Source: Tildeniella torsiva UHER 1998/13D (GTDB taxonomy: Bacteria; Cyanobacteriota; Cyanobacteriia; Phormidesmidales; Phormidesmidaceae). Taken from it: a stretch of 64,000 nt of DNA. The position numbers and the translations under genes are program-made. How positions within the stretch are numbered: the stretch's first letter is position 1; each line of letters begins with the position of its first letter. This document shows positions 1-7,692 of this stretch, piece by piece. The stretch is taken from positions 1-64,000 of the forward strand of contig JAHHIH010000029.1 in assembly GCA_019358835.1 (NCBI GenBank). The letters run 5' to 3'. The notes under the pieces were generated by a model. That model did not search any database. It was not told the origin of the DNA and saw nothing but the letters and a program-made list of their open reading frames with translations.

Positions 1-2
1 CC

Positions 3-92
3 CAAGCAGCGATGGCAGACCTGGAAAAGCAGTTCCGTCGTTTACCAGGGTTAGAAAAGTGGTTCGTCGAAATCACCCCACAGCCTGCCTAG
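3..92 (+). CDS. C-terminal end of an unidentified protein (partial)
   Basis: The window opens inside an open frame that begins at or before base 3 and stops with TAG at 90-92. The last residues include MADLEKQFRRLPGLEKWFVE, a charged, helical-looking tail. Too little is present to name a family. It could also be a chance open frame, although the amino-acid composition looks protein-like and it lies in the same direction as the next gene. Confidence 0.4.
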   Translation, partial: QAAMADLEKQFRRLPGLEKWFVEITPQPA

Positions 93-428
93 TAAATGGA
101 TACTTTATTTGCTGGAGCACTCTTAGAAAAATTCATCAGGATTTGGCACTATCTCTCATCAAAAATCAGCGTACCCTTCACGTCCTAAGAAAATCTGGAA
201 TCGGCACAGCTTCATAGAGTATCGACCGTCAGGTCAAGACTTTGTTTGGCATCCAACTAAATCGCCGAAGCGGCGAATGCGCCCTCGGCAATCTTTCCAA
301 AGGCAGTATAGCCACTACCGTTAATGAAGATTATTCTCCGTTAAGACTGTTGAAGACTGTTGAAGAAGGCACTCTCCGAGGCTCAATTGACCTGAGGATT
401 GAGGAGATCAGCCTTTCGGATACCGTTT
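93..428. other. Intergenic region upstream of phosphofructokinase
   Basis: About 336 bases without a convincing gene. Bases 346-366 hold a short direct repeat of gactgttgaa in two copies. No tRNA, riboswitch or clear terminator is visible. It presumably contains the pfkA promoter, but no strong -35/-10 pair is evident. Confidence 0.5.
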
Positions 429-1640
429 ATGACCTCCATTCAGCGCATTGGCATTCTCACCAGCGGCGGCGACTGCCCCGGCCTCAACGCCGTCATTCGA
501 GCGGTGGTTAAATGCGCCAACCGGCGCGGGTGGGATGTCATTGGCATACCCTACAGCACCGACGGCTTTATGCAGGTGGCCGACGGTCAGTACGACCCTG
601 AGCACCTGCTGCTCACCGACCACGGCTACGATATCCCCGGCATTTTGCAGGGGCTCGACGTGCTGCAATTTCTCAGCGGCACCATCCTCGGCTCGCTCAG
701 CAAAAGCCGCTTCGACGGCCCTGACCAGATCGGCAAAATTTTGGCGGGCTACGAAAAACTCAACCTCGACGCCCTGATTGCCATCGGCGGCGACGGCAGC
801 CTCGACATCATTTACGACCTGGCCCAGCGCGGCGGCTGGAACCTGATCGGCATTCCCAAAACCATCGACAACGACGTGCCCTTCACCGAAAAATCCATCG
901 GCTTTAATACGGCGGTGCAGACGGTGAACAGCGCCCTCTACGACCTCACCTTTACCGCCGCCAGCCACGATCGCGTCATGGTGGTCGAAGTCATGGGCCG
1001 TGATGCGGGGCATTTGGCCCTCCACGGCGGCATTGCGGGCGGAGCCGACGTCATTCTCATTCCCGAACTGGTGCCCAACCTCAGCCCCCTCGTGGTCACC
1101 CAGATTTGCCAGCACATCGCCGATCTGCGCCAGCGGGGCCGTAAGTTTGCCCTGGTGGTGGTGGCCGAGGGCGTCCACGGCGAAGACGGCAAACCCAAGC
1201 ACCTAATTGGCGAAACTCTGGCTACGGCGATCGCCGATCGCAGCCGCACCCTCTGCCAAACCGGCGACACCGCCTACTGCGACATGGATCGGGTCGAAAC
1301 CCGCGCCATGGTGCTGGGCCACATCCAGCGCAGCGGCATTCCCACCGCCAGCGATCGCCTGCTGGCCTCCGCCTTTGGCCGCAAAGCCGTGGATCTAATT
1401 GCCGAAGGCCGCTACAACCGATTGGTGGTCTGGGAAGCGGGCCGCGTCCGCTCTAAAGACTTGAGCGATGTGATTGCCACCGTGCGCGAGTGCCACCTGC
1501 GCGGCATCTGCCCCAGCCCGGTCGAAACCGACAGCACCATGGTCAAAGTGGCCAGGTCGCTGGGCATCTACGTGGGCGATCCCGATACGCTGCCCGACTT
1601 GAAGGCCGTCATGCAGGAAATACCGGCGATCGCACAGTAA
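429..1640 (+). CDS. pfkA: ATP-dependent 6-phosphofructokinase
   Basis: Cytosolic glycolytic enzyme that phosphorylates fructose 6-phosphate. The N-terminal nucleotide-binding motif GILTSGGDCPGLNAVIR starts about eight residues in. It is followed by IAIGGDGSLD, the catalytic-type motif PKTIDNDVPFTEKSIGFNTA, and VEVMGRDAGHLAL, all hallmarks of the phosphofructokinase family. The ATG at 429 is chosen because the GILTSGG motif normally lies within the first ten residues; an upstream ATG at 399 in the same frame would add ten unlikely residues. At 403 residues it is longer than the E. coli enzyme (about 320) but similar to the long PFKs of cyanobacteria and actinobacteria. PDNDVP-type PFKs can prefer ATP or PPi; GGDGS, rather than GGDDS, favours ATP. 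A 36-bp palindrome follows directly. Confidence 0.95.
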   Translation: MTSIQRIGILTSGGDCPGLNAVIRAVVKCANRRGWDVIGIPYSTDGFMQVADGQYDPEHLLLTDHGYDIPGILQGLDVLQFLSGTILGSLSKSRFDGPDQIGKILAGYEKLNLDALIAIGGDGSLDIIYDLAQRGGWNLIGIPKTIDNDVPFTEKSIGFNTAVQTVNSALYDLTFTAASHDRVMVVEVMGRDAGHLALHGGIAGGADVILIPELVPNLSPLVVTQICQHIADLRQRGRKFALVVVAEGVHGEDGKPKHLIGETLATAIADRSRTLCQTGDTAYCDMDRVETRAMVLGHIQRSGIPTASDRLLASAFGRKAVDLIAEGRYNRLVVWEAGRVRSKDLSDVIATVRECHLRGICPSPVETDSTMVKVARSLGIYVGDPDTLPDLKAVMQEIPAIAQ

Positions 1641-1647
1641 CGCTAAG

Positions 1648-1683
1648 GGGTTTGAGCGGGTAACCGGTTACCCGCTCAAACCC
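1648..1683. terminator. 36-bp perfect palindrome, bidirectional terminator-like
   Basis: The arm GGGTTTGAGCGGGTAACC (1648-1665) is followed immediately by its exact reverse complement (1666-1683). It fills nearly the whole 44-bp gap between convergent pfkA (stop 1640) and the next minus-strand gene (stop 1685). There is no T-run, so the function as a shared terminator is inferred from position and stem stability. Confidence 0.7.
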
Positions 1684-1684
1684 G

Positions 1685-2134
1685 TCAATACACCAAGGTC
1701 GGATACTCCGTCACGTCAAACTCAAAGCAGTGCCGCCCCTCGGGATGCTGCCAGCGCTGAGCTTCGGGGGTAGGATTTTGATCGCTCAGCCGGTAGGTGC
1801 TGCTGTCGGTGTCGAAGGTGGCACAGAGTTGAAAGGTGCGATCGCTCAGCTGTTCGTACTCGTAGGGCTGGTTGGTCAGCGGGTCGTTGCGCATTTCGAT
1901 CGCATCCAGAGTGGCGGGCAGCTCAAAGCTGTCGTCATCAGCCAGATATTGCTCGTGGAGGCGCTGGGCGATCGCCACCACATCCTGCAACCGCTGTTGA
2001 TCGGCGGCAATATCTCGCTGCAGTCCTGGCGTACCCAGCACCCAAAAGCCTGCCACGATCGCCAAGCCCACCGTCGCTGTGGCCGCCGCCGCAAACGCTC
2101 GATCAAAAGTCCGATTGTCAAACGTCTTACTCAT
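1685..2134 (-). CDS. Membrane-anchored protein, pseudopilin-like in layout
   Basis: A 149-residue protein of unknown function. One hydrophobic helix (about residues 12-35, containing ATVGLAIVAGFWVLG) is followed by a helical, charged stretch and a soluble tail. The segment NDPLTNQPYEYEQLSDRTFQLCATF resembles the DPLTGxPYEY motif of type II secretion and type IV pilus pseudopilins, but no prepilin cleavage site (G/A-F-x4-E) is visible, so this is only a resemblance. Its ATG lies inside the last codons of the upstream DUF5671 gene (8-base overlap), so the two are probably co-translated. Confidence 0.75.
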   Translation of the reverse strand: MSKTFDNRTFDRAFAAAATATVGLAIVAGFWVLGTPGLQRDIAADQQRLQDVVAIAQRLHEQYLADDDSFELPATLDAIEMRNDPLTNQPYEYEQLSDRTFQLCATFDTDSSTYRLSDQNPTPEAQRWQHPEGRHCFEFDVTEYPTLVY

Positions 2135-2813
2135 GGGCCAAATTTAGAACCTTAGGGGCAGGCTTGCGCCGAATCCAGTCGAAGTAGTACCACAGCACGC
2201 CGCCGTCGAGCACCAGCACCACCAGTACCTTGAGCAAAAAGCGCGGCGTCAGCTCACCCCGCAAAAACGAGGTCAAAAAGGCAATCACTGCGCTAATGGC
2301 AATGATGGCTGCCACCAGCAGCGTCAGATAGGTCAACCATTTGCGCACCCCTGAGAAGTGCTTCTCCCGATGGCGGGACAGGTCGCGGTTGATCTGCCGC
2401 ATCAGCCCCAGGTAGACCGGGTAGGCCACCAGCAGCCGCGCCAGGGCAAAGGCTACCTGCCAGGAGAGGTCGCCATAATAGTTGTTCAAACTGTCAGGAA
2501 TCAGGTGGTTGATGAAGATAAAAGCCATCTCTCCCAGCGCCTGAATCCAGATGCCCAGGGTGACAAAGGCCAATAAATAAAAGAAGGCATCGCGCGCCAG
2601 CTCGCCTGAGCCGCCGCGCGGCGTGGGCAATGGGCGGCCCACCAGTTCTTCGTACACTTCAAAGAAGGCGCGCTCTACTTCGCGGGTAGGCCAGCCGTAG
2701 TCGCGCAGCAGCCTGCTAATGAACTCGTCGGAGGAGCCGCGATCGCGCGCCAGCAAAATAAACTGCACCAGCTCGCTGCGACTGTCGGGGGTAGGCGGAA
2801 GGTCTGTGCTCAT
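2127..2813 (-). CDS. DUF5671 family membrane protein
   Basis: A 228-residue integral membrane protein. The N-terminal 70 residues are soluble and helical (ELVQFILLARDRGSSDEFIS, then a GWPTREVERAF motif, like the SHOCT-type short helical modules). They are followed by about four transmembrane segments, including FFYLLAFVTLGIWIQALGEM and LTLLVAAIIAISAVIAFLTS. The pattern matches proteins annotated as DUF5671-containing in cyanobacteria; the family assignment is from memory and the function is unknown. It ends overlapping the downstream membrane-anchored gene. Confidence 0.75.
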   Translation of the reverse strand: MSTDLPPTPDSRSELVQFILLARDRGSSDEFISRLLRDYGWPTREVERAFFEVYEELVGRPLPTPRGGSGELARDAFFYLLAFVTLGIWIQALGEMAFIFINHLIPDSLNNYYGDLSWQVAFALARLLVAYPVYLGLMRQINRDLSRHREKHFSGVRKWLTYLTLLVAAIIAISAVIAFLTSFLRGELTPRFLLKVLVVLVLDGGVLWYYFDWIRRKPAPKVLNLAHE

Positions 2814-2990
2814 GGCCCTACGGTAATCCGCTAGGAATACCCTGACTATACCTAGCGATCCACCTGTTTAACTGGCCTGCAAAACCAGAACTGAATCCTA
2901 TGGGTTTGCCCGGTTGGGGCAGATTCGATAGAAGATGTGAATTTTTTTTAGGCGCTGCGCGCCAAGGCAACAGGGAAAAAGGCTAAAAGG

Positions 2991-4094
2991 CTACGCAAGC
3001 CCGATCGCGCCGCCGCACACCACCCGAAAACCAACGACGCTGCCGATGCCGTCGGGCGCGAACCCGTCACGGTCCGCCGACCGGCAGTCCTCAGGATTGT
3101 CGTACCAAGAACCGCCCCGCAGAATTCGACGGTCTTGATCGCCACCCGCCCTCCAGGCAGAACCGTTTGTAGGTGCTCCATCGTAGCTGCCGTGCCACAC
3201 ATCCTGACACCACTCGCACACATTGCCGTGCATGTCGTACAGTCCAAAGTCATTTGGCGGAAATTGCCCTACCTCAGTCGTTTGCTCTCGATAGATACCT
3301 GTCGGCCCATCGCCATAGCTTTGGCTGCCGTCGTAGTTGGCTAAATCAGGGGTGATGGTAGCGCCAAAGTAAAACGGCATATTGGTGCCTGCACGGCAGG
3401 CATATTCCCACTCCGCCTCACTGGGCAGTCGATACTGTTTACCGGCAAGACGAGATACCCGCTCACAAAATTCCACCGCGTCATCCCAAGAGACTTGCTC
3501 AACGGGGTGGCGATCGCCCGTGAAATGAGACGGCTGCGGCTTTAACTCTCGCTGCACGGGTTCTAAAAGCGACACGGCATACCACTGCGCCTGGGTCACC
3601 GGATACTTGCCCATGTAAAACGCAGGCACGCTGACTCTGTGCTCTGGACCTTCATGACTATCTCGGCCTAATTCTTTCTTTGGTGAACCCATCCAAAAGG
3701 TGCCGCCGGGTACATACACCATGTCTAGCCCTACATTCCGGTTCAGAGTCTCTATATAGGCCGATGGCTCTGTATCGACAAACGACACCGCTTGCCCAGG
3801 CTCAGGTGAGGTTGGCGAAGAAGAACCATGCGCTTGCTGCCCGCCGTCTTGGGAGAAATCGGGCACCTCTAGCCCAAAGATATCGGCGGTGAGTTTTGCC
3901 AGTGTCTCCAAACCACAGCCAATCGGGCTTTCTGCCCAAACTAACAACTCTCCAACTCGTAGAGCCTGGGCTGCACTACCCGGTGACACATTGCCCGGCG
4001 GTGGCTGGGTTGCAAAAATCAGTTCTTCAAACTGCGCTAAAGGCAACTGGGCAATCAGACGAAAGAGACGACTGCGCTTAGCCGGGTCAGTCAT
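2991..4094 (-). CDS. Formylglycine-generating-enzyme (FGE-sulfatase/SUMF1) fold protein with N-terminal effector-associated-like domain
   Basis: A 367-residue protein in two parts. Residues about 7-72 (RLFRLIAQLPLAQFEELIF, then PPPG, then VGELLVWAESPIGCGLETL) match a small helical module seen at the N-termini of many cyanobacterial multidomain proteins and treated as effector-associated-type adaptor domains. Residues about 120-365 form the FGE-sulfatase fold: VPGGTFWMGSP, then HRVSVPAFYMGKYPVTQAQW, RLPSEAEWEYACRAGT, DMHGNVCEWCQDVW and RILRGGSWYDNPEDCRSADR. True FGEs oxidise a sulfatase cysteine; no sulfatase gene is in this window. Many bacterial relatives of this fold instead belong to conflict or signalling proteins. 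No partner gene adjoins it. Confidence 0.85.
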   Translation of the reverse strand: MTDPAKRSRLFRLIAQLPLAQFEELIFATQPPPGNVSPGSAAQALRVGELLVWAESPIGCGLETLAKLTADIFGLEVPDFSQDGGQQAHGSSSPTSPEPGQAVSFVDTEPSAYIETLNRNVGLDMVYVPGGTFWMGSPKKELGRDSHEGPEHRVSVPAFYMGKYPVTQAQWYAVSLLEPVQRELKPQPSHFTGDRHPVEQVSWDDAVEFCERVSRLAGKQYRLPSEAEWEYACRAGTNMPFYFGATITPDLANYDGSQSYGDGPTGIYREQTTEVGQFPPNDFGLYDMHGNVCEWCQDVWHGSYDGAPTNGSAWRAGGDQDRRILRGGSWYDNPEDCRSADRDGFAPDGIGSVVGFRVVCGGAIGLA

Positions 4095-4472
4095 GTATCA
4101 GCCGGAGTGTAAAACCATGTCGTCACTAATATACCGACTCTTTGCAGTCGTCAGGCACATCCGTGCAACGATGCACCTGCACTGTGTTCCATACGATCGC
4201 GATCGCATGCCTGACACCCACCAGCACTTGTTTGGCGATCGCGATCGTGAAGCATATCACATCGGTATAGTGAAAAAATTCTCATTAGAGGGTGCAATTG
4301 AACCGACCATCCCTGCAAGGGCAAACAACCGTTTACCCTCGTCAACCTGACGCAATGACCCCCATTACCTGGTACCACTTACCTAGTACCACTAATGAGG
4401 CGCGATCGCTATCTTTGCTACTAGCACGGGTTCACAGGGGCACCCTCAACTCATCGGCATTCAGTCCTCCCG
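4095..4472. other. Intergenic region upstream of the FGE-like gene
   Basis: About 380 bases without a convincing gene. Bases 4194-4250 hold several gatcgc units, including two near-palindromic gcgatcgcgatcg runs. The FGE-like gene on the minus strand presumably has its promoter here. Short open frames exist on both strands but do not resemble proteins. Confidence 0.5.
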
Positions 4473-4625
4473 ATGAAATACGATCCAAACAAACACCACC
4501 GTCGCTCCATTCGCCTCAAGGGATACAACTACTCTGCCGTAGGGGCTTATTTCATTACGATCTGCACCTTTCAACGCCAATGCCTATTTGGCCAGGTGGT
4601 CGAAGTTATAGCTACAGCCACTTAG
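4473..4625 (+). pseudogene. N-terminal fragment of a REP-associated tyrosine transposase (RAYT, Y1_Tnp)
   Basis: The frame from ATG 4473 encodes MKYDPNKHHRRSIRLKGYNY, then SAVGAYFITICTFQRQCLFGQVVE. This is the conserved start of cyanobacterial RAYT proteins (YDPxKHHRRSIRLxGYDYxxxGAYFVTICTxxRxxLFG). Full proteins are roughly 170-220 residues. Here homology ends after about 44 residues and the frame stops at 4625, next to the IS630 remnant on the other strand. The single-stranded-DNA transposase domain with its catalytic tyrosine is gone, so this is a dead fragment, probably cut by the IS630 insertion. Confidence 0.85.
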
Positions 4626-4626
4626 G

Positions 4627-4868
4627 TTAGGACGCGGCTTGTTTGAGGACGGCCTCAATGGCAGCGCGCAAGCCATGTTCATGGGGAAGGGCTTTCCGAA
4701 TCCGGCTTTTCAACCACCCCCAGCACTTTTCAATACGGTTGAGGTCTGGGGAATAGGGTGGGAGGTAAACAACTTGACAGCCTGCGGCCTCAATCAGCTG
4801 AACAATCCGGCCACCGTGGTGAAAGGTGGCATTATCGAGAATCAGTTGATGGAGTGTCCTGACGAAAC
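4627..4868 (-). pseudogene. C-terminal fragment of an IS630-type (DDE_3) transposase
   Basis: The minus-strand frame encodes QLILDNATFHHGGRIVQLIE, then GCQVVYLPPYSPDLNRIEKCWGWLKSRIRK. These are the second Asp (LDNATFHH) and the PYSPDLNxIExxW block with the catalytic Glu of IS630 transposases. The N-terminal two thirds, including the helix-turn-helix and the first Asp, are missing. The IS630 similarity ends at about 4868, exactly where a 91-bp MITE begins; the open frame runs on into the MITE to 4962, so its first residues are not IS630-derived. Confidence 0.85.
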
Positions 4869-4959
4869 GGCGTTGCTGAATAGCAGTATGATTCTGCAAA
4901 AAATTGGACGAGGTTGCAATACCTACAGAAAGCGGTTCATACCTGAGATCAGCAACGCC
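4869..4959. mobile_element. 91-bp MITE-like element with IS1-type ends
   Basis: The left end GGCGTTGCTGAATAGCAGTA (from 4869) and the right end, which closes with GAGATCAGCAACGCC at 4959, are imperfect inverted repeats. They match the ends of the neighbouring IS1-type element (5387-5410 and 5701-5724). There is no internal gene. It abuts the truncated IS630 transposase on its left and the insB segment on its right. It may be a non-autonomous relative mobilised by the IS1 transposase. Confidence 0.7.
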
Positions 4960-4960
4960 C

Positions 4961-5397
4961 ACTCCCGAGACCCCGCCTCAGGTTGGAGAATTGGATGAGT
5001 TGGAAACCTTTGTCGGGGCCAAAAAAACAAAGTCTGGCTCTGGACAGCGGTGAATCACTTTGCACCAGAAATTTTAGATTGGGTCATTGGTGACCACAGT
5101 GCGGCCACCTTTGCTCCCCTATGGGATCGAATCAAGGACTGGGCCTGTTACTTCTGGGTCACCGATGGCTACCCGGTTTATCCTCAGTTCATCCCAGAGG
5201 GCGACCAGATCGTCAGCAAAACCTATATGACTCGGGTTGAAGGTGAGAACACCCGCTTGAGACATTATTTGGCTCGCCTGCATCGTAAGACCCTGTGCTA
5301 TTCCAAGTCCGTAGACATGCTGAAGCACTCGGTTCGCTTGCTACTTCACTACCTCACGTTCGGTGAGGTCCCTATTCCAAGACCAATTCATACCTGA
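4961..5397 (+). pseudogene. IS1-family transposase insB part, inverted and with an A7C frameshift
   Basis: The frame at 4961-5029 reads TPETPPQVGELDELETFVGA and then runs into A7C at 5021-5028. Reading on in the same frame stops at TGA 5051-5053. A -1 slip on the A-run gives AKKNKVWLWTAVNHFAPEIL and continues through the InsB catalytic region (YFWVTDGYPVYPQF, then TYMTRVEGENTRLRHYLARLHRKTLCYSKSV) to TGA at 5395-5397. Either one A has been lost or this uses the A6C-type slippage known from IS1. The 5' half of the transposase (insA) lies on the other strand, so no full enzyme can be made. Confidence 0.8.
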
Positions 5398-5410
5398 ATT
5401 CAGCAACGCC

Positions 5411-5705
5411 CGGGAGCGTAGGCATCGGGCAGTAGCTCACCCACCTGTTTAACCCAAGTGATGATAGTGGTGTGATGCACTCCAGTGATTCGCTCGATGG
5501 CCCGGAAGCCCGTCCCATTGACGTACTGTCGAAGGCAATTGCGTTTGACGTCGTCTGGATAGCCGCGTTGAGGTTCGTACCGGTCGATAAATTGACGGCC
5601 ACAGGCGACGCAAATGTGATTTTGCTTACCCTTCTTCTTCCCGTTCTTACGGATATGGGTGCCACCGCATTCAGGACACTGCATCACTAGGCCTCCTTGA
5701 TTCAT
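5411..5705 (-). pseudogene. IS1-family insA part (zinc-ribbon and HTH), cut from insB
   Basis: The start MNQGGLVMQCPECGGTHIRK lies just inside the element's end repeat. A second zinc-ribbon half (HICVACGRQFIDRYEPQRGY) and a helix-turn-helix stretch (GFRAIERITGVHHTTIITWV) follow. After PDAYAP the frame runs into the other IS end and stops at 5400. In intact relatives the sequence continues straight into the InsB catalytic domain. The remaining protein could bind IS ends but cannot catalyse transposition. Confidence 0.8.
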
Positions 5706-5733
5706 ACCTTAATTATGCAACGCCAAAAAGGCC

Positions 5734-6906
5734 CTATTTCATATTGCTATAGACCCGGCCCTTCCAGGCACCGCCCTGCCCTGCCCAGTGCTGTCGCGCC
5801 GAGTCGAGCGTCATCAGCGTGTAGAGCAGGGCAATAATCGGCAGCGCCAGCGCCAGCCCTGGGTGGCCACCGTAGAGCCGCAGCGTCGGCCAATAAGCTA
5901 GCGCCATCAGCAGCCACCCCGCCAACCCCGTTAGCGCCAGAGCAGGGTCGCCCCAAATCAATCCCAAAACTGCCCCCAGGGGAGCGGCCAGGTAGACCAG
6001 CAACATTCCCAGCACCGTGCCAACCAACAGCCAGGGCGAGTAGTTGAGCTGGGTGTAGGCGCTGCGGGTAATCATCGTCCAGATGCTGTGCAGATTGGGG
6101 TAGGGGCGCAGGCTGTGGATGATGGTGCTGAGGCCGAGCCAGATGGGGCCGTTGGCTTTAACCGCTGCCCCCAGGGCGCAGTCGTCAATCAGCGCCTGAC
6201 GAATGGCCTGAAGCCCGTTGATGCGCTGAAGAGCGCTGAAGCGAATTAGGGCGCACCCTCCCGCCGCCGCTGCGGTCTGTTTTTGGGGATTGTTTACCCA
6301 GGGGAAGGGGTAGAGCAGCTGAAAAAAGAAGATAAACGCGGGAATCAGCAGCTTTTCCCAGGCGCTCTCACAGCGGAGCTGCACCATCAGCGACACCAGG
6401 TCGAGCCCGTCGCCTTCGGCCTTGGTCACCAGCTGTTGCAGGCTGGCAGCACTATGCTCAATGTCGGCATCGGTAAACAGCACGTAGTCGGGCGGGGTAG
6501 GCTGCGACGCCAGGTAGCGAAACCCCTGCTCCATCGCCCAGAGCTTGCCAGCCCAGCCAGCGGGGAGGGCTGTACCAGATAGCACGGTGAGGCGATCGCC
6601 CTGGTCTATCGCAGTCGCCGCTTCCCGCGCCACCACCGCTGTCCCATCCGTGCTCTGGTCATCCACCAGCACCACGCTCAGGTCGCCGGGGTAGGTTTGG
6701 GTGAGATGCGATCGCACTGCCACCCCAATCAGCTCCGCCTCGTTGCGGGCCGGAATCACCACCGCCACCGTGGGCCAGGTGTCCAGGAGCACCAAATTCC
6801 CGGACTCAAGCCGCTGATCAGCGCGCCAAAACTGCCCCCAAAACAGCAGTAGGCCAATCCAGATCAGGAGCGCCAGACTCGTCAAGCTCAACGCTAAGAT
6901 TGCCAT
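5734..6906 (-). CDS. hpnB: Hopene-associated glycosyltransferase HpnB-like (GT2)
   Basis: A 390-residue membrane glycosyltransferase. An N-terminal transmembrane segment is followed by a GT-A domain with VAVVIPARNEAELIG, VLVDDQSTDGT and the DxD-type motif LFTDADIEHS. Two or three C-terminal transmembrane helices follow (ALTGLAGWLLMALAYW and later). PAGWAGKLWAMEQG and the NNPQKQTAAAAGGC segment are characteristic of HpnB, a protein of unproven exact reaction found in hopanoid clusters. Squalene-hopene cyclase lies 0.8 kb away in the opposite direction, supporting a hopanoid role. Its stop is only about 10 bases from the IS1 end, so insertion just missed the gene. Confidence 0.88.
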   Translation of the reverse strand: MAILALSLTSLALLIWIGLLLFWGQFWRADQRLESGNLVLLDTWPTVAVVIPARNEAELIGVAVRSHLTQTYPGDLSVVLVDDQSTDGTAVVAREAATAIDQGDRLTVLSGTALPAGWAGKLWAMEQGFRYLASQPTPPDYVLFTDADIEHSAASLQQLVTKAEGDGLDLVSLMVQLRCESAWEKLLIPAFIFFFQLLYPFPWVNNPQKQTAAAAGGCALIRFSALQRINGLQAIRQALIDDCALGAAVKANGPIWLGLSTIIHSLRPYPNLHSIWTMITRSAYTQLNYSPWLLVGTVLGMLLVYLAAPLGAVLGLIWGDPALALTGLAGWLLMALAYWPTLRLYGGHPGLALALPIIALLYTLMTLDSARQHWAGQGGAWKGRVYSNMK

Positions 6907-7001
6907 CGCCGTTGCCTGCGGTTAATTCTTACGCATCATAAAGGCGATCGCGTTAGCTGACGACGCTAAGCTAGAGCAAAGGGCACCCCCAGGAGGCTTC
7001 T

Positions 7002-7565
7002 ATGGCTCAAGCTACTCCCAAAATTCGCTGGACGACTGCCGATCTAGAGGTTTTAGCCGCCGACGAATGGAAGCGCTATGAAATCATCGATGGAGAGCTG
7101 TGCGTGACTCGTGCCCCTCATTCTGGTCATCAACGCGCCATAGGTCGAATTTATGCTCAGTTATTGCGTTGGTCAGACGAGAGTGGTTTAGGTGAGCCCC
7201 TGATTACTCCAGGGCTGATTTTTACTGATACAGACAACGTCATTCCCGATGTGATTTGGGGTTCTCACGATCGCCTCGCCGCCCTGATGGATGATGAAGG
7301 CCACCTGTGCGGCGCACCCGAGCTGATTGTAGAAGTGCTCTCCGAAGGCAGCACCAACGAGCGACGCGACCGCGAAGCCAAGCTCAAACTCTACTCTCAG
7401 CAGGGCGTGCAGGAATATTGGATTGCCAACTGGCGGCTGCGGCAGGTTGAACTCTATCGTCGTCAATCCGCTCAGCTCCAGCGAATTGCGACGTTGCTGG
7501 CAACGGACAGTCTTGAATCGCCCCTGCTGCCTGGGTTTTCCTGTCAGGTCGGCAGCTTTTTCTAA
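7002..7565 (+). CDS. Uma2 family (DUF820) endonuclease-fold protein
   Basis: A 187-residue protein of the PD-(D/E)XK fold. WTTADLEVLAADEWKRYEII and the DGELCVTRAPHSGHQ stretch mark the start of the fold. The catalytic-type pattern follows: VIPDVIWGS, then LIVEVLSEGSTNERRDREAK (Asp, Glu-x-Leu and Lys positions kept), then YSQQGVQEYWIANW. These genes are amplified in cyanobacteria and their substrate is unknown. AGGAGGC at 6990-6996 is a good ribosome-binding site before ATG 7002. It stands alone between the two hopanoid genes. Confidence 0.92.
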   Translation: MAQATPKIRWTTADLEVLAADEWKRYEIIDGELCVTRAPHSGHQRAIGRIYAQLLRWSDESGLGEPLITPGLIFTDTDNVIPDVIWGSHDRLAALMDDEGHLCGAPELIVEVLSEGSTNERRDREAKLKLYSQQGVQEYWIANWRLRQVELYRRQSAQLQRIATLLATDSLESPLLPGFSCQVGSFF

Positions 7566-7692
7566 AACGGCCTGGTCAATGGCTGAGCCTGTTGGGCCAA
7601 ACCCTACTTGCGAGTCCCTTATCTTTCCCTGACGGGAGCATTTGCATTATGCTGCCCCAGTGACCGCAGAGTTTTGAACGTGAGGGGTGGCC

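Larger units (their letters stand above)
4961..5724. mobile_element. IS1-family element with its insB half inverted
   Basis: Reading on the minus strand from 5724, there is an end repeat (GGCGTTGCATAATTAAGG...), insA, and then a break at about 5411. The insB half lies between 4961 and 5410 on the plus strand with its own end repeat at 5387-5410 (...GAATTCAGCAACGCC). The InsA protein ends in PDAYAP and the InsB piece starts in PETPPQVGELDELE. Joined, they give the usual uninterrupted InsA-InsB fusion. The bases CTCCCG occur at both break points. The element is therefore rearranged in place and unlikely to move by itself. Confidence 0.75.

Noticed and set aside
408..1202. 264-residue open frame opposite pfkA
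   Set aside because: Shadow of a strong GC-rich gene; no family-like motifs and no ribosome-binding site.
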